Positions 35,270 to 44,931 of a stretch of 64,000 bases of DNA are shown piece after piece; within the stretch, counting starts at the first letter, position 1; every line of letters begins with the position of its first letter. The notes beneath the pieces were generated by a model. It saw only the letters and a list, made by a program, of their open reading frames with translations. It did not search any database and was not told where the DNA came from. The stretch comes from Sphingobacterium thalpophilum (GTDB taxonomy: Bacteria; Bacteroidota; Bacteroidia; Sphingobacteriales; Sphingobacteriaceae), in assembly GCF_038396785.1 (NCBI RefSeq), contig NZ_CP151087.1, forward strand, positions 3,348,001-3,412,000, written 5' to 3'. A program made the translations under genes and the position numbers.

Positions 35270-36373
35270 ATGAGAATGACAAAATACTGGATTGCTATAG
35301 TTACCGCTTTGACTGCATTCATGAATATACCATGTCAGGTAATCGCACAGGATGCCGCCAAAGATTATACTGGCGCAATAAAACAATACGATGCTTCCTT
35401 TAAAGGTATCGGTCCAGAGGTCTATTTTTTACCACCTCCAAAAACGGCCAATGAAATACTAGCAGACAATTATGCAGACAAGAAGTCTTTCAGCAAAGAA
35501 ATTGCTAGGCAGCTTCTGCTCCAGCGACTGTTATTGCAACTGCGGAGCACCAATAACTTGGGCCATTTTCAATATTTGATGAACCCCATGCCTACTGCGG
35601 CAAATAGTTGGGATACTGCTATAGAGAGGCAAATAAAAGCTGAAAACTGGATTGCGGGCTATGCACTTGCCAATGAAGCAGCCTTATTTTCAATTAAAAA
35701 TAACGATAGCAGCAACGCCTCAAAATTTCTATACCAGGCGCTTTCCTTGGCAAATCGTACCGATAACAGGGATGATATTGCTACAATTAATATGAACATC
35801 AGCAATTTCCAGCTGTATCGTGGAGACTTTGTACGTGCTGAAGAGAGCGCACAAAATTATCATACCTATGCCATGAAGAGCAAAAGCTATGCAGACCAAG
35901 CCAACGCCTGGCTTCTAATTGCTATGGCACGAGCCGGTCAGGGAAATTATAAAGCTGCCGAAAACAATATTATCCGCAGTGCGATCCCTTTGCTCAATAA
36001 GGCCAAAGCCTATGAGGGGAAGATTTTTGCATGGGAAATGCTTGCTGAAATTTATTTTAAGCAAGATAAATTTACCGAGGCTCAGTGGTTTCTGCTACAG
36101 GCCCGCGACTTGGCCAATGCAAAAAAACTATATAGCGAGCTCGCTGAAATCGAATACTTGCTGGCCTCATCCAAGCAAAAAGATGGAAATTATAAGGTGG
36201 CGATCAAAGAATTTGTGCAGGCGGCTGAATTGGCTTCAGATGAAAATAACAAACAGCTCTCACTGGCAATATTAGATAAACTGGGTGAAGTATATCTTGT
36301 GCTAAAAGATTATCCATCTGCTGATCAGACCTACAAAGCCTATACGCAATTAAAAAATGAATTGTACAATTGA
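35270..36373 (+). CDS. Secreted tetratricopeptide-repeat protein
   Basis: The 367-residue protein has a signal peptide (about 1-26, ending VIAQ). A helical body has TPR-like units from about 135 onward, for example ASKFLYQALSLANRTDNRDD, AWLLIAMARAGQGNYKAAEN, and LDKLGEVYLVLKDYPSADQT at the C-terminus. TPR domains mediate protein contacts. No enzyme domain is present. The start at 35270 is the first ATG. A second ATG two codons later is possible. Probably periplasmic. Partners are unknown, and the next gene (tail-specific protease) follows after 184 bp with a separate hairpin. Confidence 0.8.
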   Translation: MRMTKYWIAIVTALTAFMNIPCQVIAQDAAKDYTGAIKQYDASFKGIGPEVYFLPPPKTANEILADNYADKKSFSKEIARQLLLQRLLLQLRSTNNLGHFQYLMNPMPTAANSWDTAIERQIKAENWIAGYALANEAALFSIKNNDSSNASKFLYQALSLANRTDNRDDIATINMNISNFQLYRGDFVRAEESAQNYHTYAMKSKSYADQANAWLLIAMARAGQGNYKAAENNIIRSAIPLLNKAKAYEGKIFAWEMLAEIYFKQDKFTEAQWFLLQARDLANAKKLYSELAEIEYLLASSKQKDGNYKVAIKEFVQAAELASDENNKQLSLAILDKLGEVYLVLKDYPSADQTYKAYTQLKNELYN

Positions 36374-36493
36374 AACATTTAAAACAATCTACCCCTTCTA
36401 CTGGTCTGTTGATAGAGCCGTCTACAAAGAGATTTTAAGCTTTTTGTAAATATTGAAGGATAAATCAAATAAATTTTTAGATTCTGCGATAAT

Positions 36494-36521
36494 GTGCTAC
36501 GAATTTCACTAAATTTAGCAC
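36494..36521 (+). promoter_or_regulatory. Hairpin with TAAATTTA box upstream of the tail-specific protease gene
   Basis: GTGCTA (36494-36499) and TAGCAC (36516-36521) enclose a second AATTT/AAATT stem with a CACT loop, so the whole 28 bp can fold. TAAATTTA (36510-36517) inside it is one base off the -7 consensus. Either an operator or a leader structure. Confidence 0.35.
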
Positions 36522-36557
36522 GCTTATCAATAAGAGCTGAATATTTTTTAAATAAAA

Positions 36558-38708
36558 ATGATTATTAAAACCGTCGAAAATATGTTTAGGAAACTCATAT
36601 TTGCACTTTTTGTTGTATCCATTGTTTCTTGTGGTTCAAAACCACGGGTAGCGCTTCCTGATGATGGAGGGCTTAAACCGAGCACGCAACATCAGATTAT
36701 TGCTAAAGAAGTCTCTGGATTATTGGAAAATGTGAGCTACAAAAAGGTCAAAATGAATGATTCGATATCGGGCATCATATACGATAATCTGATCAAAAGT
36801 TTGGATCAAGGAAAAAATTACTTGCTTCAATCGGATATTGATGAATTTCAAGCGTACAGAAACAATCTTGCGCAGGATATCAAAAATGGGGATCTTTCTG
36901 CGGCATTCCATATTTTTAATGTCTATTCGAAGAGATACCTGGACAGAATGCAATATGCGCTTTCAGAAATTGATAAGAAACAGGATTATACAAAGGATGA
37001 GTATTACCAACCTAACCGTGAAAAACTGGGCTGGTTTAAAACGGCAGATGAAGCCAACGATCAATGGCGTAAACGGGTGAAATACGACCTGCTCAACTTA
37101 GAAACTGCCAGTGGTAAATCGACCGACAGTGCGCGAACCAAACAGGTGGAAACATTAAAAAAACGTTACGTTAATTTGATCTCGCAGGCCAAAAAAACCA
37201 ATGCAAACGATGCTTTTCAGGTGGTCATGCAAGCATTGACCGATGCTGTTGATCCACATACGTCCTATTTTAACCCTTCTTTTGCCCAGGCATTCAATGA
37301 GGGAATGGCCAATACGTTTGAAGGGATCGGTGCAAGATTATCCATCGATAATGAAGCGGTAAGCATCTTCGAAATTATCCCCGGTGGACCAATATTCAAA
37401 GACAAGAGCATTCATGTCAATGATAAGATTATTGCTGTAGCCCAAGGTAAAGATGGTGAATTCGAAGACATTATTGGCTGGAGACTTGATGCAGCCGTAG
37501 CAAAAATCAAAGGTCCAAAAGGAACCATTGTTCGCCTGAAAATTATACCTGCTGGTCAGCCAATGAACTCTCATCCGCGCATTGTATCTTTAGTACGTGA
37601 GAAAATCGTCGTTGAAGAAGAGTCTGCGAAAAAAGAGATTATGAACGTCAAAGGTGCCGATGGAAAAACGTACAAAGTGGGTATCATCAATATTCCGAAG
37701 TTCTACATGGATTTTGAAGCTTACAGAAGACGCGATCCAAACTATAAGAGCACAACGAGAGACGTTAGGTTAATCTTAGATACCTTGAAACAGGAAAAAG
37801 TAGATGCTGTGGTTATCGATTTACGATTCAATGGTGGCGGTTCCTTACCCGAAGCCATTGATTTAACAGGTTTATTTATCGACAAAGGTCCAGTTGTACA
37901 AGTAAGAGACACAAAAAATAACATCGATGTCGAAGAAGATAAAAACGCGGGTGTATCCTGGGATGGTCCATTGGGCATCATGATCAACCGCTTCTCGGCT
38001 TCGGCTTCTGAAATCTTTGCTGGAGCGATCCAGGATTATGGAAGAGGTATTATCTTGGGATCTCAAAGTTATGGTAAAGGAACAGTGCAATCGGCAATCG
38101 ACATGTCTCGCGTTATCAGCCCGACCAGCCGCTTGCTATTAAAGGCCTCGGGTGAAAAAGATCCGGACACCCCAGAAGGTGCTCCTCAATATGGCCAGAT
38201 CAATATCACACTCGGTAAATTCTATCGTGTAAACGGTAGCAGTACACAACTTAAAGGGGTTACACCAGATATCGTATTCCCTTCACAGTTCTCCGCAGAA
38301 AAATTTGGCGAGAGCTCAGAAAAATCAGCACTCCCTTGGGATCAGATCCAATCGAGCAACTTCAAAAAAGTAGCTGATCTAAGTGCTGTTGACAAAAAAT
38401 TAGAAGCAATGCATGAGGCACGCATTAAAAACTCATTGGAATATAAGTATCTGAAAGAGGATATTGAAGAAGCTCAAAAAGATGAGGATGTTAAAATTCC
38501 ATTGGAACTCAACAAATTCAAAAAAGAGAAAGATGACAACCTCAAGAAAAATAGGGACCGCATCAACGCTTTATTGAAATTGCAGGGTAAACCAGCTTGG
38601 GAGGAAGGTAAGTCCCAACCTAAAATCGATCTTGACTTTGTCAAAGATGAAAGTGCCAAAGTGATGACCGATTATATCATCAACTTTGGAACAAAAAAAC
38701 CGTTGTAA
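36558..38708 (+). CDS. prc: Tail-specific protease (carboxy-terminal processing peptidase)
   Basis: The 716-residue protein has a lipoprotein-type signal ending VVSIVSC. The N-terminal helical Tsp domain contains NYLLQSDIDEF near 77. The PDZ domain is near 235-325 (IFEIIPGGPIFKDKSIHVND). The S41 protease domain has DAVVIDLRFNGGGSLPEAID, the nucleophile segment NRFSASASE (catalytic Ser about 482) and SYGKGTVQ (Lys507). A DUF3340-type C-terminal domain is rich in Lys/Glu. It degrades or trims envelope proteins from the C-terminus. The ATG at 36582 (MFRKLIFALF) would give a more typical signal length than 36558, and both remain possible. Confidence 0.93.
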   Translation: MIIKTVENMFRKLIFALFVVSIVSCGSKPRVALPDDGGLKPSTQHQIIAKEVSGLLENVSYKKVKMNDSISGIIYDNLIKSLDQGKNYLLQSDIDEFQAYRNNLAQDIKNGDLSAAFHIFNVYSKRYLDRMQYALSEIDKKQDYTKDEYYQPNREKLGWFKTADEANDQWRKRVKYDLLNLETASGKSTDSARTKQVETLKKRYVNLISQAKKTNANDAFQVVMQALTDAVDPHTSYFNPSFAQAFNEGMANTFEGIGARLSIDNEAVSIFEIIPGGPIFKDKSIHVNDKIIAVAQGKDGEFEDIIGWRLDAAVAKIKGPKGTIVRLKIIPAGQPMNSHPRIVSLVREKIVVEEESAKKEIMNVKGADGKTYKVGIINIPKFYMDFEAYRRRDPNYKSTTRDVRLILDTLKQEKVDAVVIDLRFNGGGSLPEAIDLTGLFIDKGPVVQVRDTKNNIDVEEDKNAGVSWDGPLGIMINRFSASASEIFAGAIQDYGRGIILGSQSYGKGTVQSAIDMSRVISPTSRLLLKASGEKDPDTPEGAPQYGQINITLGKFYRVNGSSTQLKGVTPDIVFPSQFSAEKFGESSEKSALPWDQIQSSNFKKVADLSAVDKKLEAMHEARIKNSLEYKYLKEDIEEAQKDEDVKIPLELNKFKKEKDDNLKKNRDRINALLKLQGKPAWEEGKSQPKIDLDFVKDESAKVMTDYIINFGTKKPL

Positions 38709-38735
38709 TTTCAACGTTTCAAAAGCTAGAAAATG

Positions 38736-38765
38736 AAAGGCAACCGTAATCGCGGTTGCCTTTTT
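38736..38765 (+). terminator. Terminator after the tail-specific protease gene
   Basis: A perfect 11-bp stem (AAAGGCAACCG at 38736-38746, CGGTTGCCTTT at 38753-38763) is followed by T residues, 28 bp after the stop. Confidence 0.9.
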
Positions 38766-38963
38766 CTATGACCCTCATCACAATAGGGAGAGTTTAACAT
38801 TAAATTCACGTTTTCTTTGTAACTTATCGCTACATTCATTGTTTTAGTAATATACCGGTACTGCTTGAAGTCCGAATGATTCCCATAGCTCATACGCTAA
38901 AGATTTTGCAGGACAGGATGCACCAACCAGGTTATAGAAGTTAAACGTATAAAAAAGAACATC

Positions 38964-39794
38964 ATGAAACGTATCCTCCTGTTAACTGACTTTTCAGAAA
39001 ATGCTCTTCTGGCAGCACAACAAGTAGCCCTATGTACAGAAGCCTGGAAAACGCAAAAGGTTATTATCTACCATACGTACAATAGTGTTACCATTGTCAA
39101 TAACGAACCTATTGTCATTGTTAATGATGAGGTAAAAGAGGCCAAAGAGAAAGAACTGACAGCATGGTTTGACCAAATTAGATTATTGTTCCCCCCACAA
39201 GTGGAACTTACACATCAGATGGAAGATGTTGATCTGCCATTGGGAGTCAACGACATGTGTAAATCGCACGACATTGACCTTGTCGCATTGGGTATCACCG
39301 GACAAACAGGTTTTGCTAAGATCTTGGTCGGAAGTAATGCTATTACACTGATGGACATCTGCATTAAGCCCATGCTTATCGTTTCCCATAAGGTAAATCC
39401 TGCCGTCCCCAAAAATGTGTTGGCTACAACCGATCTGAAGGAGGTAGACAGAAAACTGGATTTATTCAATTTAGATCAGGTGTTAGATACGTTCAATGCA
39501 CAATTGTATGTGTTGAATGTTGCTAAAAAAGAAGGTTCAGCTGCAGACTTGGCACAGGAATTAAAGCACCTCCATGAACGCCTAGACAAATATCATCCGA
39601 TTTATGACTACATCAGCCATGATGATATTGCACTAGGTATTGAAGAATATGCCAAAGAGAAACATATTGATCTCATACTTTCATTCCATAAAAAGCAAGG
39701 ACTATTAGCGAGCCTATTCAAAACAAGCATTTCTAAAAAAATAGCCTGGAATGGCGCGGCCAACTTACTGGTTATTCCCATGGATAGATCGTAG
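38964..39794 (+). CDS. Tandem-domain universal stress protein (ATP-binding type), copy 1
   Basis: The 276-residue protein has two UspA domains. The first starts KRILLLTDFSENALLAAQQV and carries the full ATP-binding pattern G-x2-G-x9-G-S (GITGQTGFAKILVGS, about 112-126). The second (about 150-276) lacks a complete copy. Such proteins help survival under starvation, oxygen shift or envelope stress. It is convergent with the DoxX gene and shares a strong bidirectional terminator. A paralogue of identical length lies 780 bp downstream. Confidence 0.9.
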   Translation: MKRILLLTDFSENALLAAQQVALCTEAWKTQKVIIYHTYNSVTIVNNEPIVIVNDEVKEAKEKELTAWFDQIRLLFPPQVELTHQMEDVDLPLGVNDMCKSHDIDLVALGITGQTGFAKILVGSNAITLMDICIKPMLIVSHKVNPAVPKNVLATTDLKEVDRKLDLFNLDQVLDTFNAQLYVLNVAKKEGSAADLAQELKHLHERLDKYHPIYDYISHDDIALGIEEYAKEKHIDLILSFHKKQGLLASLFKTSISKKIAWNGAANLLVIPMDRS

Positions 39795-39852
39795 AAATCT
39801 GTACTTTGTACATATCCACAGCGATGGACTCGTTGTCCAATAGAAACAAATT

Positions 39853-39903
39853 ATACGACAAAAACGCCGCAATTTAGAATACATTGCGGCGTTTTTGTCG
39901 TAT
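39853..39903. terminator. Bidirectional terminator with a perfect 21-bp stem
   Basis: The arms at 39853-39873 and 39883-39903 are exact reverse complements around a 9-nt loop. The stem contains a GCCGC/GCGGC core flanked by A5/T5 tracts, so it can stop transcription in both directions. It lies between the convergent universal stress protein and DoxX genes. Confidence 0.9.
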
Positions 39904-39940
39904 AGTTCTTCCTCCGGGAAATCTCTTGCCGAGAAATCTC

Positions 39941-40348
39941 TTATTTTTTGTCAACCGAATGTTTACCCGGCCCAATAAGGATAAGTCCTAAAAACACAAA
40001 GCAAAGCTCAATCGCATGTGATGCACCAGCGATACCATCTCCTTTAGAAAGATGCATTAATCCAGCGATGACCATCGTAAATGCAAGCAATAATGCCGCT
40101 GGTCGGAAAAAGAGCCCCAGTAGTAAAAATAGGCCCCCAACAGTTTCGGTAGCAGCTGCCATAAAGCCCCAAAAAGTAGGCATAAAATGAATACCAATAT
40201 TACCCATTGATTTTCCGACACCTGCCCAGAGCTCAGGACCGCCCTGCAATTTGGGCAGACCATGCATGATCATCATCACCCCAAGTCCAACACGCAAGAC
40301 CAAAAGTCCCGTATCCCTATATTTACCCAATGAATTCCAAATTGCCAT
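39941..40348 (-). CDS. DoxX-family membrane protein
   Basis: The 135-residue protein has four hydrophobic helices. The DoxX features are LLVLRVGLGVMMIMHGLPKL (about 15-34), FMAAATETVGGLFLLLGLFF near 60-80, and ALLLAFTMVIAGLMHL near 85-100. DoxX proteins sit in the inner membrane and are linked to redox or thiosulphate/oxidative stress functions in several bacteria, with no settled activity. It lies alone between two universal stress protein genes on the other strand, compatible with a stress-response role. Confidence 0.88.
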   Translation of the reverse strand: MAIWNSLGKYRDTGLLVLRVGLGVMMIMHGLPKLQGGPELWAGVGKSMGNIGIHFMPTFWGFMAAATETVGGLFLLLGLFFRPAALLLAFTMVIAGLMHLSKGDGIAGASHAIELCFVFLGLILIGPGKHSVDKK

Positions 40349-40572
40349 AAAAAACGTTTAATTTATTAAAACTTGAATTACCGATCTCCCTAAATTAATG
40401 AAATTATTTAAATTGAACAGCTCACCGTACTCACCATAATAAATAAAGCTATTGCATTTATAATACTTAATGCGTAATTTGATGACGATAGACCCGATTA
40501 TAATGCTTTGGAACAGCTAAGACAGCGTAAAAGACCTTAGCCACGGATTATGGATCAACAAATAACTAAAGG

Positions 40573-41403
40573 ATGAAAAACCTACTCTTGTTAACAGACT
40601 TTTCGGACAATGCCTATGCTGCTGCTCGATATGCCGCACAATTAGCTCCACTTTGGGGCATTGAAAAGGTTGTCCTATACCACACATACGAAGTAATCCC
40701 TACCGTAGGTACTGAACCTGTTGTCATCAGCAATGCAGAAATCTTGGAAGAAAAACAAAAGGATCTCAATACCTGGCAACAGGAACTGATGTTGCTTTTC
40801 CCTGAGGGCATTGCCTGGAAATCAGTTCTTGAGGAATATGAACTGAGCTATGGCGTAAACCGTACCTGTGCTGAGGAGGACATTGACCTTGTTATCGTCG
40901 GAACTGCAGGCAAAAGCGGCCTAAAGAAACTGCTTCTTGGAAGCAATACCCTCAAGCTGATCGAAAATTGTCACACACCATTACTGGTGGTCCCCGCACG
41001 GGCAGAATTTCGGGTACCCAAAAAAATGTTAATCGCCACCAACCTCAAAGAGGTCAAACTAAAATTAAACCGTCTTTTGGTTAATGCGTCCGAAGTATTA
41101 CGGAAAAGTGAGGTCTATGTCGTCCATGTGACTAAAGAAGATCCTGCAAATAAGGCGGTAAATGCCGAAATAAAAACCATGCAGGATTTACTTGCTCCTT
41201 ATCATCCCATCTATAGTTATATCCTCAACGCAGACATTGCTGCAGGGATCAACCAATACATCAACGAAAATCATATCGACATGATGGTCACTTTCCATCG
41301 GGACAAGGGCTTATTAAGTCGAATTTTCAATACGAGCATTGCGCAAAAGATGGCCTGGAAGAGTCAGGCTGCCATGATGGTCATCCCTGTACATTCGGGA
41401 TAA
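40573..41403 (+). CDS. Tandem-domain universal stress protein (ATP-binding type), copy 2
   Basis: This 276-residue paralogue of the protein at 38964-39794 has the same two-domain layout and closely matching segments (NLLLLTDFSDNAYAAARYAA, VVLYHTYEVIPTVGTEPVVI). The ATP motif GTAGKSGLKKLLLGS (G-x2-G-x9-G-S) is complete in domain 1. Intact motifs in both copies argue that both work. The pair looks like an old tandem duplication, now separated by the inverted DoxX gene. Confidence 0.9.
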   Translation: MKNLLLLTDFSDNAYAAARYAAQLAPLWGIEKVVLYHTYEVIPTVGTEPVVISNAEILEEKQKDLNTWQQELMLLFPEGIAWKSVLEEYELSYGVNRTCAEEDIDLVIVGTAGKSGLKKLLLGSNTLKLIENCHTPLLVVPARAEFRVPKKMLIATNLKEVKLKLNRLLVNASEVLRKSEVYVVHVTKEDPANKAVNAEIKTMQDLLAPYHPIYSYILNADIAAGINQYINENHIDMMVTFHRDKGLLSRIFNTSIAQKMAWKSQAAMMVIPVHSG

Positions 41404-41438
41404 TCAATAAACGGTATAATCAATAAATAAAACAACGA

Positions 41439-41483
41439 GATTCTGTTCAGCTTCCCCTACAAATAGGTTAACTGAACAGAATC
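41439..41483 (-). terminator. Hairpin spanning the stop codon of the LD-carboxypeptidase gene
   Basis: GATTCTGTTCAG (41439-41450) and CTGAACAGAATC (41472-41483) are perfect 12-bp arms. The second arm is inside the last codons of the minus-strand gene, whose TAG is at 41457-41459 in the loop. On the minus strand a T-rich tract follows, so it probably acts as that gene's terminator. It is also convergent with the stress-protein gene ending at 41403. Confidence 0.65.
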
Positions 41484-42359
41484 AGCTGTAGTCTGCAATT
41501 TTACTTTTCGCCCAAATACCAGGGCGTGATTATCATCAATATGCCCGGCAGGGTAGCCAAATGCTACCGGAAAATCATATTCTTTCACTATATCCCACAC
41601 AATTTCCTCCACACGCTGCCCAAAAGCAGGATCATTGTCTTTCATCGCAGAAAAGCCCCCCACAATTAGACCATTCAATTTTTTTAATTTCCCCGCGCGC
41701 TTCAATGCCCTTAGCATTCTGTCTACGGAATAATAGGCTTCACCTACATCCTCTATAAATAAAACTTTATTCTTGTAATTGACATCCGAATTGGAAGCAA
41801 GTACAGATAGTAAGATTGCTAAATTTCCGCCGACCAATTTTCCTTCGCCTTTACCCGCACGATTGGGGAATAACGTTTGCTCGTAGGCAAAATCCATATT
41901 ATGGCCAAACAATGCATTTTTTAACGTTTCCAACGATGCTTTTGTGCCCGTTTCAAAAGACTTTGGCATCTGTCCATGTATTGTTGCAATTTTATAGTTC
42001 CGTTGAATATGACTATGCAACACGGTAATATCGCTAAAACCCACCAACCATTTGGGATCTTTTTCAAAGCTCGAAAAATCTATCTGATCGACAATACGAA
42101 CACAACCGTAACCTCCGCGCGCGGCAAAAACCGCTTTAATCGACGGATCATCCAGTGCCCACTGCAGATCGGCAGCGCGTAAATTGTCATCTCCGGCAAA
42201 CTGATGGAACGATGTCCCAACAGTCTTCCCAACCACAACCTCCAGCCCCCAGTTCTCCAATGTTTTTATGCCAACATCAATAGAGCCTCGTATAAAACTC
42301 GCAGGACAAACGATAGCTACTTTATCGCCTTCTTTCAGAAAATCAGGTATTTTGGACAT
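41457..42359 (-). CDS. LD-carboxypeptidase (peptidase family S66)
   Basis: The 300-residue cytoplasmic serine peptidase has GDKVAIVCPAS at the start, AARGGYGCVRI near 79-89, the nucleophile segment LVGFSDITVLHSH (Ser109), the Glu-containing FIEDVGEAYYSVDRML near 200 and the His-containing GYPAGHIDDNHAL near 270. These give the Ser-Glu-His triad of the family. It removes the terminal D-alanine from tetrapeptides during murein recycling. Full family length. Monocistronic. Confidence 0.92.
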   Translation of the reverse strand: MSKIPDFLKEGDKVAIVCPASFIRGSIDVGIKTLENWGLEVVVGKTVGTSFHQFAGDDNLRAADLQWALDDPSIKAVFAARGGYGCVRIVDQIDFSSFEKDPKWLVGFSDITVLHSHIQRNYKIATIHGQMPKSFETGTKASLETLKNALFGHNMDFAYEQTLFPNRAGKGEGKLVGGNLAILLSVLASNSDVNYKNKVLFIEDVGEAYYSVDRMLRALKRAGKLKKLNGLIVGGFSAMKDNDPAFGQRVEEIVWDIVKEYDFPVAFGYPAGHIDDNHALVFGRKVKLQTTADSVQLTYL

Positions 42360-42544
42360 CTTTTTTATCGCTAATGATCAAACAAAACCTTCATGGCTTC
42401 GAAGACAGCAACAGCTATGCAAGCGAACTGAAGAATCTTTCTGGCCAATAACATCAAACACTTTCAAAAAAAAGGACCGCTACATTGCAAAGTCCGATTA
42501 GAAATATACTTGATATATGGTGCTTATATGTACAAATAAACGTA

Positions 42545-42727
42545 AATTTATCTAAGTTTTCTACCGCTATGTTGAATAATATTTCTACGATAACAAGCTG
42601 TTAAATGGAAGCGCATTTTAATCAAGTTGAAATAATCGTAGAAATGAGCCAAAACAAGAATTCAAGAATAAATTGTTCGATATGACATGCATTTATATTG
42701 CATATAAACAGCAATTTATCTAAGTTT
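42545..42727 (+). repeat. Pair of identical 15-bp promoter-proximal repeats
   Basis: AATTTATCTAAGTTT occurs at 42545-42559 and again at 42713-42727, 168 bp apart. Similarity extends upstream (TTATAT...ATAAAC in both). The left copy reads TAAGTTTT, one base off the -7 consensus, and lacks the TTG. The right copy is a full promoter match. It looks like a partial duplication of the promoter. Confidence 0.6.
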
Positions 42728-42728
42728 G
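42698..42728 (+). promoter_or_regulatory. metG: Promoter of metG (TTG-N20-TAAGTTTG)
   Basis: TTG (42698-42700), a 20-bp spacer and TAAGTTTG (42721-42728) match the Bacteroidota consensus. The leader to the TTG start at 42769 would be about 35 nt. Confidence 0.7.
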
Positions 42729-42768
42729 CCAAAGAAAACAAGTACACACTTTAATATACTTTCAAGCA

Positions 42769-44838
42769 TTGAGTATTCTAGATAAAAAACGTTATACCAT
42801 CACATCGGCATTACCTTATGCCAATGGTCCTTTACATATTGGACACCTTGCCGGAGCTTATATCCCAGGGGATATTTTTGTCCGCTATTTGCGTCTGAAT
42901 CAAAAAGATGTAGTCTATGTATGTGGTTCAGATGAGCATGGTGCGGCGATTACCATCCGTGCAAAAAAAGAGGGCATCACCCCGCAACAAATCATTGACA
43001 AATACAATAAACAAATCAAAGAAAGCTTTGAGGAGTTTGGTATCTCTTTCGATATATATCACCGTACGTCGGAGCCCATACATCACCAGTTATCGCAGGA
43101 TTTCTTCTTGAACCTTTACAACAAAGGCGAATTTGTGGAGAAATTTTCGGAGCAGTACTACGATGAGGAATACCATCAGTTTTTGGCCGATCGTTACATT
43201 ACGGGAACTTGTCCAAATTGTAAGTCCGAAGGCGCCTATGGTGACCAATGTGAAAAGTGTGGGACATCACTTAGCCCAACAGATCTGATCAACCCAATTT
43301 CAACATTGAGCGGAAAAACGCCAGTTTTGAAAGAAACGAAACATTGGTATCTACCTTTGGATAAATACCAGCCTTGGCTTGAAAAATGGCTGATCGAAGG
43401 AAAGAAAAATATCCTGAAGTCCAACGTTTTTGGCCAATGTCAATCTTGGCTTAAATCCGGTTTACAGCCGCGTTCAATGACAAGAGATCTGGATTGGGGC
43501 GTCGATGTACCTTTGGCTGAAGCAGCGGGTAAAAAACTATATGTTTGGTTAGATGCACCTATCGGGTATATCTCAGCAACAAAACAGTGGGCTTTAGACC
43601 ATGGTAAAAACTGGGAAGACTATTGGAAAACCCATGAAAACCCAGCAGACGATTCTACGCTGATCCATTTTATTGGAAAAGATAATATTGTTTTCCACTG
43701 TATTATTTTCCCAGCGATTCTTCATGCACACGGCGACTATATTTTACCAGAAAATATTCCCGCCAACGAATTCCTTAACCTGGAGGGCGATAAGCTGTCC
43801 ACGTCCAGAAACCATGCGGTTTGGTTACATGAATACCTACAGGAATTCCCGGATAAGCAGGATGAATTGCGCTATGTATTGACAGCCATATTACCGGAAA
43901 CTTCGGATGCCGAGTTTACCTGGAAAGATTTCCAAGCTCGGATCAACAATGAGCTCGTTGCTATTTTTGGAAACTTTGTCAACCGTGTCTTGGTACTTTC
44001 CCACAAATATTTTGATGGCAAGGTATTGAAAGGTTCGCCACTAACAGCTGTAGACCAAGCGGTACTGGATGAATTAAAAACATACCCTACTTCGATCAAA
44101 TCGTCTTTGGAGCAATTTCGCTTCCGTGAGGCATTGGCAGAATTTATGAATGTAGCGCGTCTAGGCAACAAATATCTTGCCGATGAGGAACCATGGAAAA
44201 TCATTAAAACAGATGAGGAGCGTGTCAAAACAATCCTAAATGTAGCGGCTCAAATCGTTGCCAATCTTGCCGTTCTTGCACAACCGTTTTTACCAAAAAC
44301 AGCGATCAAATTATTTGAAATGCTTAATTTCCCACAAGGGAACTGGAACGACGCAGGTTCGGATGCACTGATCCAAGCTGGACACCAATTGGGTGAAGTG
44401 CAATTGTTATTCGACAAAATAACCGATGAACAAGTCGACTTCCAGTTAAACAAACTTGCTGAAGCAAAAGCGAAAAACCTAGCCGATAATGCCAAGGTTG
44501 CTCCTGCAAAAGAAAATATTAGCTTCGATGATTTTGTTAAAATGGATATCCGTGTCGGAACCATTGCAGCCGCTGAAAAAGTTGCCAAAACCAAGAAGTT
44601 GTTAAAATTGACGATAGACACCGGCTTAGATACCCGCACGGTCGTTTCGGGTATCGCAGAGTTCTTCAGTCCTGAGGAGATCGTAGGCCGTCAGGTATCC
44701 ATCTTAGTCAATCTTGAACCTCGTGAAATAAAAGGAATTATGTCACAGGGAATGATCCTTATGGCCGAAGACGCTGATGGTCGATTGGATTTTGTCAAAC
44801 CAGATACAGCAATTAAAGTCGGAAGTACGGTACGTTAA
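42769..44838 (+). CDS. metG: Methionyl-tRNA synthetase with C-terminal tRNA-binding domain
   Basis: The 689-residue class I synthetase has the HIGH motif in [12 protein letters not shown] (23-26), a zinc knuckle [18 protein letters not shown] near 147, and the KMSKS equivalent KLSTS at 342-346. A C-terminal EMAP/Trbp111-like OB-fold (about 580-689, [20 protein letters not shown]) supports dimerisation and tRNA binding. It charges tRNA-Met. The start is the TTG at 42769. Reading upstream in frame there is a TAA at 42721-42723 and no ATG in between, and family similarity begins within a few residues, so a non-ATG start is well supported. Confidence 0.96.
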   Translation: MSILDKKRYTITSALPYANGPLHIGHLAGAYIPGDIFVRYLRLNQKDVVYVCGSDEHGAAITIRAKKEGITPQQIIDKYNKQIKESFEEFGISFDIYHRTSEPIHHQLSQDFFLNLYNKGEFVEKFSEQYYDEEYHQFLADRYITGTCPNCKSEGAYGDQCEKCGTSLSPTDLINPISTLSGKTPVLKETKHWYLPLDKYQPWLEKWLIEGKKNILKSNVFGQCQSWLKSGLQPRSMTRDLDWGVDVPLAEAAGKKLYVWLDAPIGYISATKQWALDHGKNWEDYWKTHENPADDSTLIHFIGKDNIVFHCIIFPAILHAHGDYILPENIPANEFLNLEGDKLSTSRNHAVWLHEYLQEFPDKQDELRYVLTAILPETSDAEFTWKDFQARINNELVAIFGNFVNRVLVLSHKYFDGKVLKGSPLTAVDQAVLDELKTYPTSIKSSLEQFRFREALAEFMNVARLGNKYLADEEPWKIIKTDEERVKTILNVAAQIVANLAVLAQPFLPKTAIKLFEMLNFPQGNWNDAGSDALIQAGHQLGEVQLLFDKITDEQVDFQLNKLAEAKAKNLADNAKVAPAKENISFDDFVKMDIRVGTIAAAEKVAKTKKLLKLTIDTGLDTRTVVSGIAEFFSPEEIVGRQVSILVNLEPREIKGIMSQGMILMAEDADGRLDFVKPDTAIKVGSTVR

Positions 44839-44862
44839 TATAAGACCTACCTCCATTTATAC

Positions 44863-44893
44863 AAAAAGCCTGTTCAAACGAACAGGCTTTTTT
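44863..44893. terminator. Bidirectional terminator between metG and the GLPGLI gene
   Basis: A perfect 12-bp stem (AAAAGCCTGTTC at 44864-44875, GAACAGGCTTTT at 44880-44891) has A/T tracts on both sides. Confidence 0.9.
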
Positions 44894-44931
44894 ATCATCT
44901 CGACGGGACAAGAACGGTATAAGATTATCCC

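Larger units (their letters stand above)
42360..42768. other. Divergent intergenic region before metG with duplicated promoter-like segment
   Basis: This 409-bp AT-rich stretch holds a 15-bp identical direct repeat (AATTTATCTAAGTTT at 42545-42559 and 42713-42727). The right copy contains the -7 box of the metG promoter. No further gene, RNA or terminator was found. Confidence 0.6.
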
